DNA of 64,000 nt from Thiomicrorhabdus sp965603495 (GCA_965603495.1 CBFDDF010000001.1:310001-374000), one strand, 5' to 3'; numbered from the stretch's first letter, positions 1 through 9,696 are shown. Made by a program: numbers and translations. The notes: generated by a model not told the origin, from the sequence alone.

Positions 1-888
1 CTGTTGTAGATAGAGGTAACTGGTGGCAACGAGCACACCAATAATGAGCAGGCTAATATAGGCCTTAAATTCAGGGTCGTGAAAATACGTTTTGCCTTGC
101 AGGTTTCTGAAGGCAGTGAAGTGTAAGGCGAAATTAATTCCTGAAGCCACCATAAAAAAGATGGCGACACTTTCAACCGCAACGCTGTCAAAGTAGGCAA
201 TGCTCGCATCGTGTGTAGAGAATCCACCAATGGCCACGGTTGAGAAACTGTGACTAAAGGCATCAAACCAGTCCATTCCGGCAAACCAGTAACCGACTGC
301 GCAAGAGAGTGTTAGGCCAACATAGATATACCATAGGGCTTTGGCGGTTTCTGAAATACGTGGGGCAATTTTTGAATCTTTAACGGGGCCTGGGGATTCT
401 GCACGATAGAGCTGCATGCCCCCAATGCCGAGCATCGGTAAAATGGCGACGGCCAAGACGATAATCCCCATGCCTCCCATCCACTGGAGCTGTTGGCGAT
501 ACCACAGGATGGCATGCGGCATGTCATCTAAGCCGTTTAGGATGGTTGCACCAGTGGTCGTTAAGCCTGAAAAAGATTCAAATATGGCATCTGTTAAACT
601 CAGAGGAATGTCTTTTTCGATGTAAAAAGGCAACGCCCCGACAAATCCCAGTACGGTCCAAAACATCACTACAATTAAAAATCCGTCACGAATTTTGAGA
701 TCTTGACTATGATTGCGTACCGGATACCAAAGCAATAATCCTAAAATCAAAACGCCGATTAAAACGTCTAAAAATGCAGCTAAAGCCCCGTCTTGATAAT
801 ATAAGGCAATTAAAACAGGGGGGACTAGACTCAGGCTGAAGACCATCAACAATAATCCGAGTACTTTTAAGATGATTTTAGAATGCAT
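1..888 (-). CDS. trkH: TrkH potassium uptake channel subunit (partial, cut by left edge)
   Basis: This is the membrane channel subunit of the Trk K+ uptake system, partner of the NAD-binding regulator TrkA encoded just upstream. I read it directly from the reverse complement. The ATG is at 888 and the frame stays open to base 1, giving 296 residues of a family usually near 480. Hydrophobic segments alternate with two P-loop-like filters: TTTGAT near residue 110, and a second one with GGFSTH near residue 220. These are the first two of the four TrkH repeats, so the C-terminal half lies outside the window. It is the last visible gene of the def-to-trkH string, 90 bases after trkA. The family is clear; only its end is unknown. 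Confidence 0.93.
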   Translation of the reverse strand, partial: MHSKIILKVLGLLLMVFSLSLVPPVLIALYYQDGALAAFLDVLIGVLILGLLLWYPVRNHSQDLKIRDGFLIVVMFWTVLGFVGALPFYIEKDIPLSLTDAIFESFSGLTTTGATILNGLDDMPHAILWYRQQLQWMGGMGIIVLAVAILPMLGIGGMQLYRAESPGPVKDSKIAPRISETAKALWYIYVGLTLSCAVGYWFAGMDWFDAFSHSFSTVAIGGFSTHDASIAYFDSVAVESVAIFFMVASGINFALHFTAFRNLQGKTYFHDPEFKAYISLLIIGVLVATSYLYLQQ

Positions 889-910
889 GGTTGATGTCTT
901 GACCTTTAGT

Positions 911-936
911 AATCATGTGTAATCATGTGTAATCAT
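911..936. repeat. 10-bp tandem repeat between trkA and trkH
   Basis: The unit AATCATGTGT occurs twice in tandem, followed by a six-base partial third unit. It lies in the 90-base gap between trkA and trkH. It has no obvious hairpin. It may be a slippage product or a spacer-length variation site; no function is shown. Confidence 0.7.
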
Positions 937-978
937 TTTTAGGGAGTTCTATTTACCAATAGACAGGGGGTGGCGCTT

Positions 979-2373
979 CTAAAACCAGCTTTGTTTAGCT
1001 TCCGGTGAAAATAGCTTGGAGATTTCAGCGGCGCTTTTCGGGTCGGTCAGAAAAAGAATCACATGGTCTTCTGCTTGAATTTCTAAATCACGATGGGCGA
1101 TAATTACGTCGTCATTACGGACCACGCAGCCAACCGTAATATCTTTTGGCCACGGAATATTACCGATTTTTTGTCCGATGATGGCTGAACTGTTTTCACT
1201 GCCATGGGCTATGACTTCCATCGCCTCTGCAGCACCTCGACGTAAGGTGGCGGCTTTAACGGTGTCGCCTTGGCGCATGTAGTGTAATAGGTTACTGGTA
1301 GTGATACTGTCTGCAGATATTGCGACATCGATACTGTTGAGTTGAATCAGTTCAACATAAGATTGATTGTTCACTAGCGCGATAACCCGTTTGACCCCCA
1401 GTTTTTTGGCGAGCATGCCGGAAATTATATTGGCCTCATCATTGTTAGTGACGGCGACAAACAGGTCTATTTCATCAATGTTCTCTTCCAGCAACAGGTC
1501 TTTATCCGAGACATCTCCGTGAATAATGATGGTACGATCAAGCGTTTCGGCCACCTGGCGTGCTTGTTGTATATTGTGGTCAATTAATTTAACTTGATGG
1601 TCGCGCTCAAGTGCCTGAGCTAGGCTGAAGCCGATATTTCCACCGCCAGCAATCATGATATTACGAGAAGGTTTTTCTTTGTCATGACGCAGTTCAGAGA
1701 CAATCGCAGAGATGTGTTTAGGTTCTGCTAAAAAGAAGACTTCATCGCCCGATTGTATGACCACATCACCCGTCGGCATGACAATTTCACCCTGTCGGTA
1801 GATGGCGACGATACGTGTTTTGACATGTTTTGGTAGGTGTTCTTTTAGGGTGCGGATTTGGTTATTGACCAACAAGCCACCTGCGTAGGCCTGCATTGCG
1901 ACCATACGGACTTTGCCTTCCGCAAAATCAATCACCTGCAGTGATCCTGGATAGTCAATCAGCTGTAATATATAGTTTGTTACCAGGCTTTCTGGACTGA
2001 TTAGAACATCAATGGGCATGGCAGCAGGGTTGTTTTTATCAAACAATTCGGGATGGTCTAAATAAGAACGACTACGAACACGGGCGATTTTAGTACAGCT
2101 TTTCTGCATGATATGCGCGAGCTGACAGGCCACAATGTTGGTTTCATCATTTTGGGTGGCGGCAATCAGTATGTCAGCATCTTCCAAGCCTGCCTGTGCC
2201 AGTATGTCAGGGTGAGAGGCATGACCACAAATGGTACGAATATCCAAACGATCTTGGAGTCTCTGCAATTGTAGATTGTCTAAATCAACCACCGTGACAT
2301 CGTGATTTTCATTGGCTAATAATTCTGCAAGAGAAGAGCCGACCTGACCTGCACCTAAGATGACGATATCCAT
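979..2373 (-). CDS. trkA: TrkA, NAD-binding regulator of Trk potassium uptake
   Basis: This peripheral cytoplasmic protein gates TrkH by binding NAD(H) or other nucleotides. At 464 residues it has the usual length. Two RCK units are visible. The first opens with a Rossmann loop (GAGQVGSSLAELL) at the N-terminus, and the second opens with GGGNIGFSLAQAL near residue 237. Each is followed by a TrkA-C type domain. An acidic pair ends the second beta strand of each unit (VVDLD, LIDHN), as expected for NAD binding. It follows ntrX by 79 bases and precedes trkH by 90 bases on the same strand. The ntrYX-trkAH order is common in gammaproteobacteria. Confidence 0.96.
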   Translation of the reverse strand: MDIVILGAGQVGSSLAELLANENHDVTVVDLDNLQLQRLQDRLDIRTICGHASHPDILAQAGLEDADILIAATQNDETNIVACQLAHIMQKSCTKIARVRSRSYLDHPELFDKNNPAAMPIDVLISPESLVTNYILQLIDYPGSLQVIDFAEGKVRMVAMQAYAGGLLVNNQIRTLKEHLPKHVKTRIVAIYRQGEIVMPTGDVVIQSGDEVFFLAEPKHISAIVSELRHDKEKPSRNIMIAGGGNIGFSLAQALERDHQVKLIDHNIQQARQVAETLDRTIIIHGDVSDKDLLLEENIDEIDLFVAVTNNDEANIISGMLAKKLGVKRVIALVNNQSYVELIQLNSIDVAISADSITTSNLLHYMRQGDTVKAATLRRGAAEAMEVIAHGSENSSAIIGQKIGNIPWPKDITVGCVVRNDDVIIAHRDLEIQAEDHVILFLTDPKSAAEISKLFSPEAKQSWF

Positions 2374-2452
2374 AAATTTATATCTTTCTCACTAAAAGTA
2401 ATTTTAATTCCAGCTGGGCTGGGAGCGTACGCTTATTTGCTTTATTTACAGG

Positions 2453-3793
2453 TTATGTTGGATTTTTTGGGTCGATTCCAAGCGCTTTAAGTTTACGGTA
2501 AAGATTGGTTCTGTCAATGCCTGAGCGTTTTGCCGTTTCAGAAACATTGCCACCCGTTTCACGGAGTAGTTGGCTTAAGTAAGCCCCTTCTAACTTGTCT
2601 TTAGCTTCTTTTAAGAGCAGTGAAGTATCCACCGCAGAAACCTGTTCGGTGGCATTTTCAGTTTTGATCAGGGCATTTTTGATTTCGGTGTCTGTGACAT
2701 CGCCTTGCCCTAGAATGAGGATGCGTTGAATTAAATTCTTCAGCTCTTTCAGGTTGCCAGGCCAGCCATATTGGCGCAAAATATTTTGTGCGGGTACGGT
2801 AACATGGCGGTATTCCAAGCCTTCAAGCGTCACAAAATGATTGACAAAATATTCAACTAACTCTGGTATGTCTTCTGTGTGCTGGCGTAGTGCTGGCAAG
2901 TGAATCGGCATGACTTTTAAACGCTGGTAGAGGTCTTCTCTAAAAGCGCCTGCCAATACTGAGTGCTCCAAATCATTTTTAGACAAAGCAATCAAACGGA
3001 TATCCATTGCGATAGACTCACTTGAAGGGCTTTCCTGATAGGTTTGTTTTTGGATTAAGTCAGCCAGTATGTTTTGGGAGACCGACGTCAGTTGCTCTAG
3101 GTTGGCAATGACGAGCGTGCCATTGTGTGCTTCTCGCAATAGTTTTCTAAGGGAATCATGGTCAGCTTCATTGACCAGTCGATTAAAATCAATCGCAGAT
3201 ATTTCTACGACGGCATGTCCTTTACGGCCACTCGTCTTATGCAAGGCTCTGGCGATATGATGTTTTCCGGTGCCGGGTTCTCCACTGATTAGAATGGGCA
3301 TGGTGAACTTGGAGAGGCGTTCGATAGTATCTCTCAGCTGAATAATGATTTTACTTTTACCTATGGGTAAAAATTGCTCGGGTTGTTTCTGCTTAAGCTG
3401 GCGATTTTCTTGGTTTAAGCGATTGTGTTCAAGAGCGCGTTCAGCGGTCACTATGAGTTTGGCTAATGACAGTGGTTTTTCTAAAAAATCATAAGCCCCC
3501 AGTTTGGTCGCTTCTATGGCTGTTTCAATCGTGCCATGACCTGACATCATAATTACTTTAGCATGCTCTAAAACGTGCTCTGTTTGCATATCTTTAAGCA
3601 AAGAAATACCGTCGATATCTGGCATCCAAACATCTAGGAATATGACGTCAGGCAGGGTCTTTCGCCAAGCATTTTGAGCCTGTACGCCGTTTGCCGCCGT
3701 TTCAACTTGATAGCCTTCTTCAACAAAAATCTCTTCCATTAAATTTCGGATGTCTTTTTCATCATCCACAATCAATAGCTTGCCTGCTTTCAT
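2453..3793 (-). CDS. ntrX: NtrX-type response regulator without a GAFTGA loop
   Basis: This is the response regulator partner of the NtrY kinase. Domains in order are a receiver (residues 1-120, phosphoacceptor D54 in FLDVWMP), an AAA+ domain (about 140-370, Walker A GEPGTGKHH, arginine-finger region FREDLYQRL), and a Fis-type helix-turn-helix (about 405-442). It is unusual in two ways. The sigma54-contacting GAFTGA loop and the preceding ELFG segment are missing altogether. The Walker B position reads GTLVIANLEQL, without the acidic DE pair. By family knowledge such a protein should not open sigma54 promoters, so I infer that it works with sigma70 or as a repressor. Its start overlaps the ntrY stop by four bases (ATGA). 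Confidence 0.9.
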   Translation of the reverse strand: MKAGKLLIVDDEKDIRNLMEEIFVEEGYQVETAANGVQAQNAWRKTLPDVIFLDVWMPDIDGISLLKDMQTEHVLEHAKVIMMSGHGTIETAIEATKLGAYDFLEKPLSLAKLIVTAERALEHNRLNQENRQLKQKQPEQFLPIGKSKIIIQLRDTIERLSKFTMPILISGEPGTGKHHIARALHKTSGRKGHAVVEISAIDFNRLVNEADHDSLRKLLREAHNGTLVIANLEQLTSVSQNILADLIQKQTYQESPSSESIAMDIRLIALSKNDLEHSVLAGAFREDLYQRLKVMPIHLPALRQHTEDIPELVEYFVNHFVTLEGLEYRHVTVPAQNILRQYGWPGNLKELKNLIQRILILGQGDVTDTEIKNALIKTENATEQVSAVDTSLLLKEAKDKLEGAYLSQLLRETGGNVSETAKRSGIDRTNLYRKLKALGIDPKNPT

Positions 3794-5982
3794 TTAGGTC
3801 CTTCGGTTTCATTCGACAATACGGGTAATGTGATTATAAAACAGGTGCCTTCATCTGGTGAAGAATTCAGTGTAATTTGGCCGTGGTGCTCTTCGACGAT
3901 TTTGCGCACGATGGCTAGCCCTAACCCGGTACCTTTTGGCTTGTCTGAGGCATAGGGTTCAAAAATCCAGTTTTGGGAATCCTCAGGGATGCCCGGGCCA
4001 TTATCACAGATGGTGATGGTAATCTCTTCAGGATCTTGGCAGCGGGTGGTAATTTTAATTTGCGGAAGTGTAGTCTGTTCTGTCGCTTCTATAGCATTTT
4101 TAATCAGGTTATGCAGGAGTTGGCGTAATCGGGCGCTATCCGCCAAAATCAACGGGCATTCGGCTGCCAAGTTCGTCGTCATTTTCCAGTGAGCGGAAGG
4201 GGCACGGTACATTTCTGAGATGTCACTGATAAGGCGGTTAATATCCGTTTTCTGTAAGAGGACTTCTGGGGTATTGGCATAATCCGAGAATGCTTGTACC
4301 AGCGTTTGCATGGTCGAAACCTGTTCAATAATCGTGTGAGTCATCCTGTCTAGGAGCGCCTGATCTTGCGCTTCAAGTTTGCTATGTAATTTATAGTGAA
4401 GGCGCTCAGCCGAAAGCTGAATCGGCGTCAACGGGTTTTTAATCTCATGTGCTAAACGGCGTGCGACATCACTCCAAGCAGCATTTAACTGTGCTTGAAC
4501 CATCTCAGTGACATCATCGATTACGATGACATAACCGCCAATTTTTTTATCAATACTTGGCAAAGTAGAGCCATGAATCATTAAGATTTTTTGACCTTGT
4601 TTACAGGAGAAATGATGTTGCAGATTCCAAGGTTTGGTACCTTGCTTGAACATCGGTGTAATGTGGTCGAACAACTCGCTTAAGTGGGCATTATGTTCAT
4701 GCGCCAGTAGGTCATCAACGCGTTGTCCCGTATGACTAATTAAATCGGTATTGAGGATTTTTTGTGCGGCATCATTCGTGGTGCGAATACGCAGGTTCAT
4801 ATCGAGGGTCAGCACGCCACTGGTGAGGTTTTTAATGACCCCTTGTAGGTAGAGTTTTTGAACTTCAGTCTGCTGGTGACCGAGCTTAATGTCGGTTCTC
4901 GCTTTTGAAATACGTTGAATCATATCGTTAAATGACTGGGTCAAGTCGCCAAACTCGTCATTCTCGTTGATCGCCATTTTAACACTGTAGTCGCCTTTAG
5001 AGACGGCTTTGGTACCCCTTGCTAAGGTACGAATAGGCCGGGTGAAGTTTTGTACCGCCTGAATGGTAAAAAGCACAGCTGTGACCAGGGTCAATAGTAA
5101 TACCATTGATAGAATCAGTGTGAAACTGGCCGTTAAAGGCCCTTTTAAATAAGAGAGTTCTTTATATTGACCTGAGGCGATAGCAACCGACTCTGCAAGG
5201 CGGGTCATATTGCTGGGGATAGGGAACAGCACCTGCAGCGCATAATTACCCGCCAAATCTAAATCAGAAAAGGGGATTATGACGCGGATAAACTGTTCTT
5301 CAGTGCTGCCTTCACGGTTGATTTCAATGGCTGCATAGGTTTTCTTCTGACGTATCTGCTGGAAAAGGTTGTCCCCTGGAGGTATCGGTAAAATATCACT
5401 CACCTCGTGGCTACTGAAAGCAATCAGCTGTTGGTTGGAATGATAAAGAGATACTTCTTGAGCATTGAGTAAAGTGCGTAACTTACTGACTTCAATAATA
5501 GGTGAAATGGCCAGTGACTGGCTTTTGTCCTTGGCGGCCGCGAGTGTTAGGTTAAGCATGTCACGGGTTTTATTATCCAGAGAGGTGCGTACCAACGCAG
5601 AGGCATTCTCCAAGGCAGTCTCCGTTTTGACATCAAACCATTGATTGATGCCCTGTTGAATAAACGTCAAAGAGAAATAAAAAATAATGGCGATTGGAAT
5701 ACCGAGCATTAATGTCGCAATGGTGGTCAAACGAATGGTGATTTTGATGCCAGGCACTTTTCTTTTGTACTGTAATCTCAAGCCCCAGATGGTTTTAAAA
5801 AGGACAAACAGTAAGATGCTGACGCCACCTACAGTAAAGAACAGCAGAGTTGAATAGGTATCTGCGAAACTGGAGGCATTTTGCAGGATTTGACTCATAA
5901 TGACGAGCGAAATCAAAAGTACGCTGGAAATCAATGTAATCCAGCCATACTGTTTTAAAAATCGCCACAAACTAGAGTTCAT
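3790..5982 (-). CDS. ntrY: NtrY-type membrane sensor histidine kinase
   Basis: This 730-residue sensor kinase pairs with the adjacent NtrX. Three hydrophobic segments lie in the first 115 residues and a further one lies near 280-310, enclosing a periplasmic domain of about 170 residues. Then follow a HAMP domain (about 310-365), a PAS domain (about 375-490), HisKA with H512 in LAHEIKNPLTP, and an HATPase with N box (NLIKNAIEAT), DNGPGIPED and GTGLGLAIV. This is the classical NtrY layout. The family is linked to nitrogen, redox or envelope control; the signal here is not visible from sequence. It lies about 100 bases downstream of the DUF4390 gene and probably belongs to the same transcript. 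Confidence 0.93.
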   Translation of the reverse strand: MNSSLWRFLKQYGWITLISSVLLISLVIMSQILQNASSFADTYSTLLFFTVGGVSILLFVLFKTIWGLRLQYKRKVPGIKITIRLTTIATLMLGIPIAIIFYFSLTFIQQGINQWFDVKTETALENASALVRTSLDNKTRDMLNLTLAAAKDKSQSLAISPIIEVSKLRTLLNAQEVSLYHSNQQLIAFSSHEVSDILPIPPGDNLFQQIRQKKTYAAIEINREGSTEEQFIRVIIPFSDLDLAGNYALQVLFPIPSNMTRLAESVAIASGQYKELSYLKGPLTASFTLILSMVLLLTLVTAVLFTIQAVQNFTRPIRTLARGTKAVSKGDYSVKMAINENDEFGDLTQSFNDMIQRISKARTDIKLGHQQTEVQKLYLQGVIKNLTSGVLTLDMNLRIRTTNDAAQKILNTDLISHTGQRVDDLLAHEHNAHLSELFDHITPMFKQGTKPWNLQHHFSCKQGQKILMIHGSTLPSIDKKIGGYVIVIDDVTEMVQAQLNAAWSDVARRLAHEIKNPLTPIQLSAERLHYKLHSKLEAQDQALLDRMTHTIIEQVSTMQTLVQAFSDYANTPEVLLQKTDINRLISDISEMYRAPSAHWKMTTNLAAECPLILADSARLRQLLHNLIKNAIEATEQTTLPQIKITTRCQDPEEITITICDNGPGIPEDSQNWIFEPYASDKPKGTGLGLAIVRKIVEEHHGQITLNSSPDEGTCFIITLPVLSNETEGPK

Positions 5983-6082
5983 CAGTTTCTATTCCATTCA
6001 AGGTTCATTCGCCACACGCCTTTATACAAAAATAATGCCAAACTCATGTAATTTGCACGAGTTTGTTGGTCTGTCGTGCCCA

Positions 6083-6799
6083 CTATAACCAACTCTCAGG
6101 CGTTTGTATGCTGACTTCATGCCAATCGCTGCTTAACTGCCAGTGGTTTGCAAGCAGCGACTCTATCAGTAAGGGCGCCGGTAATTGCCAATAATCGAGC
6201 GAAATTCGCATCTTTAGAGCATAGCGTTGTTTCGGGTGTAGCTCCGAAAGCTGGATAATGGGAAAGCCTTGTAAGGTACCCAAAGTCAGTAATGCACTCT
6301 CTAAGCTGTCAAAGCTTTGCTCATTGTGATTGCGTGAGTTGTAGAGTACATAACGGCGATTAACCCCAACGGCGTAGAGGCGAGTATCGTATTCTATGGC
6401 TACACGAGTGCGTTCAAAAGTAAGTCCTAAGCGTTGGGTTTGTTCACTGAGCACGATTTCGGTTTTAAAAGTGAGCGGAACTTCGTGATGAATGGCTTTG
6501 ATAACGGCTTCCGGCAGGCTGAAGTGGCTTTCAGAGTCCAGTAATAACTGCTGTTCTTGCTGGTAGTCACTGACGCGGATAATCCTGATCTCATCACTGG
6601 CATGCGAGAGGCTTGTCATACCGATTAAACCCAGTAAAACAGCCAGTATAACAGCCGTTTTTACGCTGTTTTTTAAGGGATGTTGTAAGGTTTCTATGAA
6701 ATGACCAGGCCTGGTTAAAAACTTGCACAGAACGCTTAAGTCAGGTGCCAGAGGCTTTCTGGAGATACTTGATGTGAGTGCGGTAGAATTCATATACAT
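6083..6799 (-). CDS. DUF4390 domain protein, probable exported protein
   Basis: This 238-residue protein of unknown function has one hydrophobic segment near residues 45-65 (AVILAVLLGLIGMTSLSHA), which looks like a signal peptide or anchor preceded by an unusually long N-terminus. The rest is predicted to be outside the cytoplasm. The call of DUF4390 rests on position, because the family regularly sits between rsmB and ntrY, and on the general pattern of the sequence. The annotated ATG overlaps the rsmB stop by one base. An in-frame ATG six bases downstream is an alternative, and a start nearer the signal segment is possible. One exact copy of the 12-base palindrome lies in its coding sequence (read as T-R-P-G). 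Confidence 0.75.
   Translation of the reverse strand: MYMNSTALTSSISRKPLAPDLSVLCKFLTRPGHFIETLQHPLKNSVKTAVILAVLLGLIGMTSLSHASDEIRIIRVSDYQQEQQLLLDSESHFSLPEAVIKAIHHEVPLTFKTEIVLSEQTQRLGLTFERTRVAIEYDTRLYAVGVNRRYVLYNSRNHNEQSFDSLESALLTLGTLQGFPIIQLSELHPKQRYALKMRISLDYWQLPAPLLIESLLANHWQLSSDWHEVSIQTPESWL
6704..6715. repeat. Palindrome ACCAGGCCTGGT, exact copy
   Basis: Exact 12-base copy inside the DUF4390 gene. It belongs to the interspersed family described in the findings. Confidence 0.95.
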
Positions 6800-8130
6800 T
6801 AGATTTTTTCAATTAGGCAGTAAAAAAAGCCATCCATGCCATGCGTGCCAGGCAATATTTGGCGACCTGGTGTGGCGGAATCTTCCCCCCAGGCCGCTTC
6901 AATTGGAGTCTCTTTTGCTGAGAGTTCTTCTGTTAAGAAGTGCTGCATTTGCACGGTGTTCTCTTGCGGCAAGATGGAGCAGGTAGCATAAAGTAGTTTT
7001 CCACCTGGTTTTAATAATGGCCATAACGCTTTTAAAATAGCCGCCTGAAGTGCAACGACCTCTTCAATGTCTTCTTCAGTACGATGCCATTTGATATCTG
7101 GATGGCGACGAATAATACCGGTGGCGGAACAAGGTGCATCCAGTAATATTTTGTCAAACAATTCACCATCCCACCAAGTGTCTGGTAAAGAAGCATCGCC
7201 TGCTTGATATTCCGCTTCCAAGTCTAAGCGATAGAGATTTTCTGCCAGACGTTCTAGGCGTTCAGGCTCTTTCTCTAAGGCAAAAACCTTCGCTTCATTA
7301 TTAGATAACTCCAGTAAATGAGTGGTTTTACCTCCGGGAGCGGCGCAAGCATCCAGGATGCGTTCACCCGGTTGTGGAGATAATATATTTGCCGCCTGTT
7401 GTGCTGCGGGATCTTGCACGCTAAAGCCGCCTTCCTCATAGGTCGGCAGACTGGTGATGTCGACACCTTGCAGTAACACTATGCCCTGCGGTGCTGTCGG
7501 ATGGATTTCGGCTGCAATGCCTGCTTCAGTCAACTTGAGCAGGAGCGCTTCTCGAGTTTGTTGAATCGTGTTCACGCGCAGGGTTAATGGTGCAATTTCA
7601 TTGTTGGCGGCCAGTATGTTTTCCCAATCATTGGGATAGCCTTTGCGAAGCTCTCTCACCATCCATTGTGGGTGTGCATAACGAAAGGCTGGTTTTAAGT
7701 CGACTTCAGCGCAGATAGCCTCTTTTTCACGTAAAAACGTCCGTAAAACTCCATTCATCAGGGCTTTTGCCCACGGCTTTTTAAGCTTAGGCACAAGTGC
7801 AACCGTTTCTGAAACCGCTGCATGTTCCGGGGTTTCCATATATAGAATCTGATACAAGCCGAGTAAAATAAGCTGGTTCACATCTTCGTCTTTGGCTTTG
7901 AGTTTTTTCTTCAGTAGGTGGCTACGAATGGCTTCTAATCGATACTGCCAGCGTAAGGTGCCCAATACCAGATTTTGAGTGAAGTTTCGTTCCCGTCGGT
8001 CAGAGAATTGCGCCAACCCTTCAGGCAAAGCCTGGCTTAAAGAGCGCCCCCCTTCAATGACTGCTAAACAGATTTTAAGCGCGATGAAGCGGCTATTAAG
8101 TGCGGGACTATTGTCCTGATATTGACTCAT
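6799..8130 (-). CDS. rsmB: RsmB, 16S rRNA m5C967 methyltransferase
   Basis: This cytoplasmic SAM-dependent enzyme methylates C967 of 16S rRNA. At 443 residues it has an N-terminal NusB-like helical domain (about 10-140). The Rossmann methyltransferase domain carries the SAM-binding motif LDACAAPGGKTTHLLEL near residue 258. The two cysteines typical of RNA m5C enzymes are visible in DAPCSATG and in ATCSILPQEN. It overlaps fmt upstream by four bases (ATGA) and the DUF4390 start downstream by one base, so tight translational coupling is likely. Confidence 0.95.
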   Translation of the reverse strand: MSQYQDNSPALNSRFIALKICLAVIEGGRSLSQALPEGLAQFSDRRERNFTQNLVLGTLRWQYRLEAIRSHLLKKKLKAKDEDVNQLILLGLYQILYMETPEHAAVSETVALVPKLKKPWAKALMNGVLRTFLREKEAICAEVDLKPAFRYAHPQWMVRELRKGYPNDWENILAANNEIAPLTLRVNTIQQTREALLLKLTEAGIAAEIHPTAPQGIVLLQGVDITSLPTYEEGGFSVQDPAAQQAANILSPQPGERILDACAAPGGKTTHLLELSNNEAKVFALEKEPERLERLAENLYRLDLEAEYQAGDASLPDTWWDGELFDKILLDAPCSATGIIRRHPDIKWHRTEEDIEEVVALQAAILKALWPLLKPGGKLLYATCSILPQENTVQMQHFLTEELSAKETPIEAAWGEDSATPGRQILPGTHGMDGFFYCLIEKI

Positions 8131-9137
8131 TTAAAACAAACCCCGAGTATTGGTCGGGATAAAGCGCAGTCATAGGCGGACATCATCTTTTTGCCAGTGG
8201 GCTGCATCTGTTGCAGTAGGATTGGCTGAGTGCCAGTCATGATTACGACGCCTTCTTTATTGATTGAAAGCACTAGGCCAGGCGTCTTTTGACTGAGCAC
8301 GTTCTCGTCTACATACTGGGTGAGTTCTGCGAGTTCGTTGTTTGAGAGTTGCTTCGCCTGACCGATTCTCAATGGGTTGTCTTGAAAGTTGGTAAACGCG
8401 ACTGGCCAAGGGTTGAAAGCTTGTATTTTACGCACAATGGATTCACCAGGCTGATGCCAGTCGATTTCCGCTTCGGCTTTGGTGAGTTTGTGCGCATAGG
8501 TAACGAGGCTCTCATCTTGTTTTTCAGGCTGTAATGTCTGGCTTTGCAAAGCACTCAATGTTTCCATTAAAGCTTGCGAACCTAAGCGGCTTAATCGGTC
8601 GTGTAACGCTTGGGCATTGTCCTCAGGGGTGATCTCGGTAACTACTTTGTGGAGCATGTCTCCGGTATCCAAACCAATGTCCATTTGCATAATGGTGACA
8701 CCACTTTCAGCATCACCGGCTTCAATCGCGCGTTGAATCGGCGCTGCCCCTCGCCATCTTGGCAATAAAGAGGCGTGTATATTCAAACAACCAAAGGTTG
8801 GCATCTCCAATACCGCTTTTGGCAGAATCAAACCATAAGCGACGACGACCATGACATCCGCCTTTAAACTCGCAAGTTGCTGGCAGGCTTCTTCTATTTT
8901 GAAATTTTCAGGCTGAAATACGGGTAGATTATGTTGTAAAGCCAAGGCCTTGACGGAACTGGCTGTCAATTTACGTCCACGTCCAGCAGGGCGGTCGGGT
9001 TGAGTGTAAACGCCGACAATTTCATGTTTTGAATCGAGCAATGCCTGTAAAGGTGCGACTGAAAATTCAGGAGTACCTGCAAAGATAATTCTTAACGGTT
9101 GTGCAGGGTGGGTTGAGACGTTTGCGGTGGAAGGCAT
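8127..9137 (-). CDS. fmt: Methionyl-tRNA formyltransferase
   Basis: This enzyme formylates initiator Met-tRNA using 10-formyl-tetrahydrofolate. I place the start at the ATG at 9137 (MPSTANVS), giving 336 residues, because the longer frame would run into def and adds 20 residues without homology character. The N-terminal domain begins with LRIIFAGTPEF. It carries the formyl-transfer signature around HASLLPRWRGAAPIQRAI and DTGDM. A C-terminal OB-like domain follows from about residue 230. It is the second gene after def (8 bases apart) and overlaps rsmB, the standard def-fmt-rsmB order. Confidence 0.95.
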   Translation of the reverse strand: MPSTANVSTHPAQPLRIIFAGTPEFSVAPLQALLDSKHEIVGVYTQPDRPAGRGRKLTASSVKALALQHNLPVFQPENFKIEEACQQLASLKADVMVVVAYGLILPKAVLEMPTFGCLNIHASLLPRWRGAAPIQRAIEAGDAESGVTIMQMDIGLDTGDMLHKVVTEITPEDNAQALHDRLSRLGSQALMETLSALQSQTLQPEKQDESLVTYAHKLTKAEAEIDWHQPGESIVRKIQAFNPWPVAFTNFQDNPLRIGQAKQLSNNELAELTQYVDENVLSQKTPGLVLSINKEGVVIMTGTQPILLQQMQPTGKKMMSAYDCALSRPILGVCFK

Positions 9138-9144
9138 TATCAAT

Positions 9145-9651
9145 TTAGGACTCTTGTTGTAGAAGTGACTTACGGAATTTTTGAATGGCGCGGGCACGTT
9201 TCAAACCAGAAAGGTGGTCAATAAACATTTTGCCATTCAGGTGGTCTATTTCATGTTGAATGCACACTGCCAAGAGGTCGCTCGCTTCGAATTCAATTAT
9301 CTTGCCGTCACGATTCATGCCGCGCACCAAAATATCACTGGGGCGGGTAACACTGGCGTAAATTCCTGGCATAGAGAGACACCCCTCCTCCCACTCGATT
9401 GTACCGGCACTTTTGATAATCTCAGGGTTCAGTAGCGCAATGGGTTGGTCATTGCTTTCAGAGATATCCACCACAATTAAACGTTGTTGCACAGCAATTT
9501 GCGGCGCCGCTAAGCCGATGCCAGGGGCGTCATACATCGTGTAGAACATATCATCGATAAGTTTGTCTAAATCATCCGTCATTTCTGGGATGGGGGCGCA
9601 GATTTCTCTTAAGCCTGCTTCAGGGTAGAGAACGATATCAAGTTTTTCCAT
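9145..9651 (-). CDS. def: Peptide deformylase
   Basis: This metalloenzyme removes the formyl group from nascent proteins. It has 168 residues, the usual size. All three motifs are present: GIGLAAPQ, EEGCLS with the metal-binding cysteine, and HEIDHLNG with the two histidines and catalytic glutamate. It is the first gene of the minus-strand string that reaches trkH and is divergent from dprA, with only 59 bases between the two start codons. That gap must hold promoters for both directions. Confidence 0.97.
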   Translation of the reverse strand: MEKLDIVLYPEAGLREICAPIPEMTDDLDKLIDDMFYTMYDAPGIGLAAPQIAVQQRLIVVDISESNDQPIALLNPEIIKSAGTIEWEEGCLSMPGIYASVTRPSDILVRGMNRDGKIIEFEASDLLAVCIQHEIDHLNGKMFIDHLSGLKRARAIQKFRKSLLQQES

Positions 9652-9696
9652 AGTGTTGTTTTATGCTTCAGTTATACTTGGTTTAATCAATCTTCA

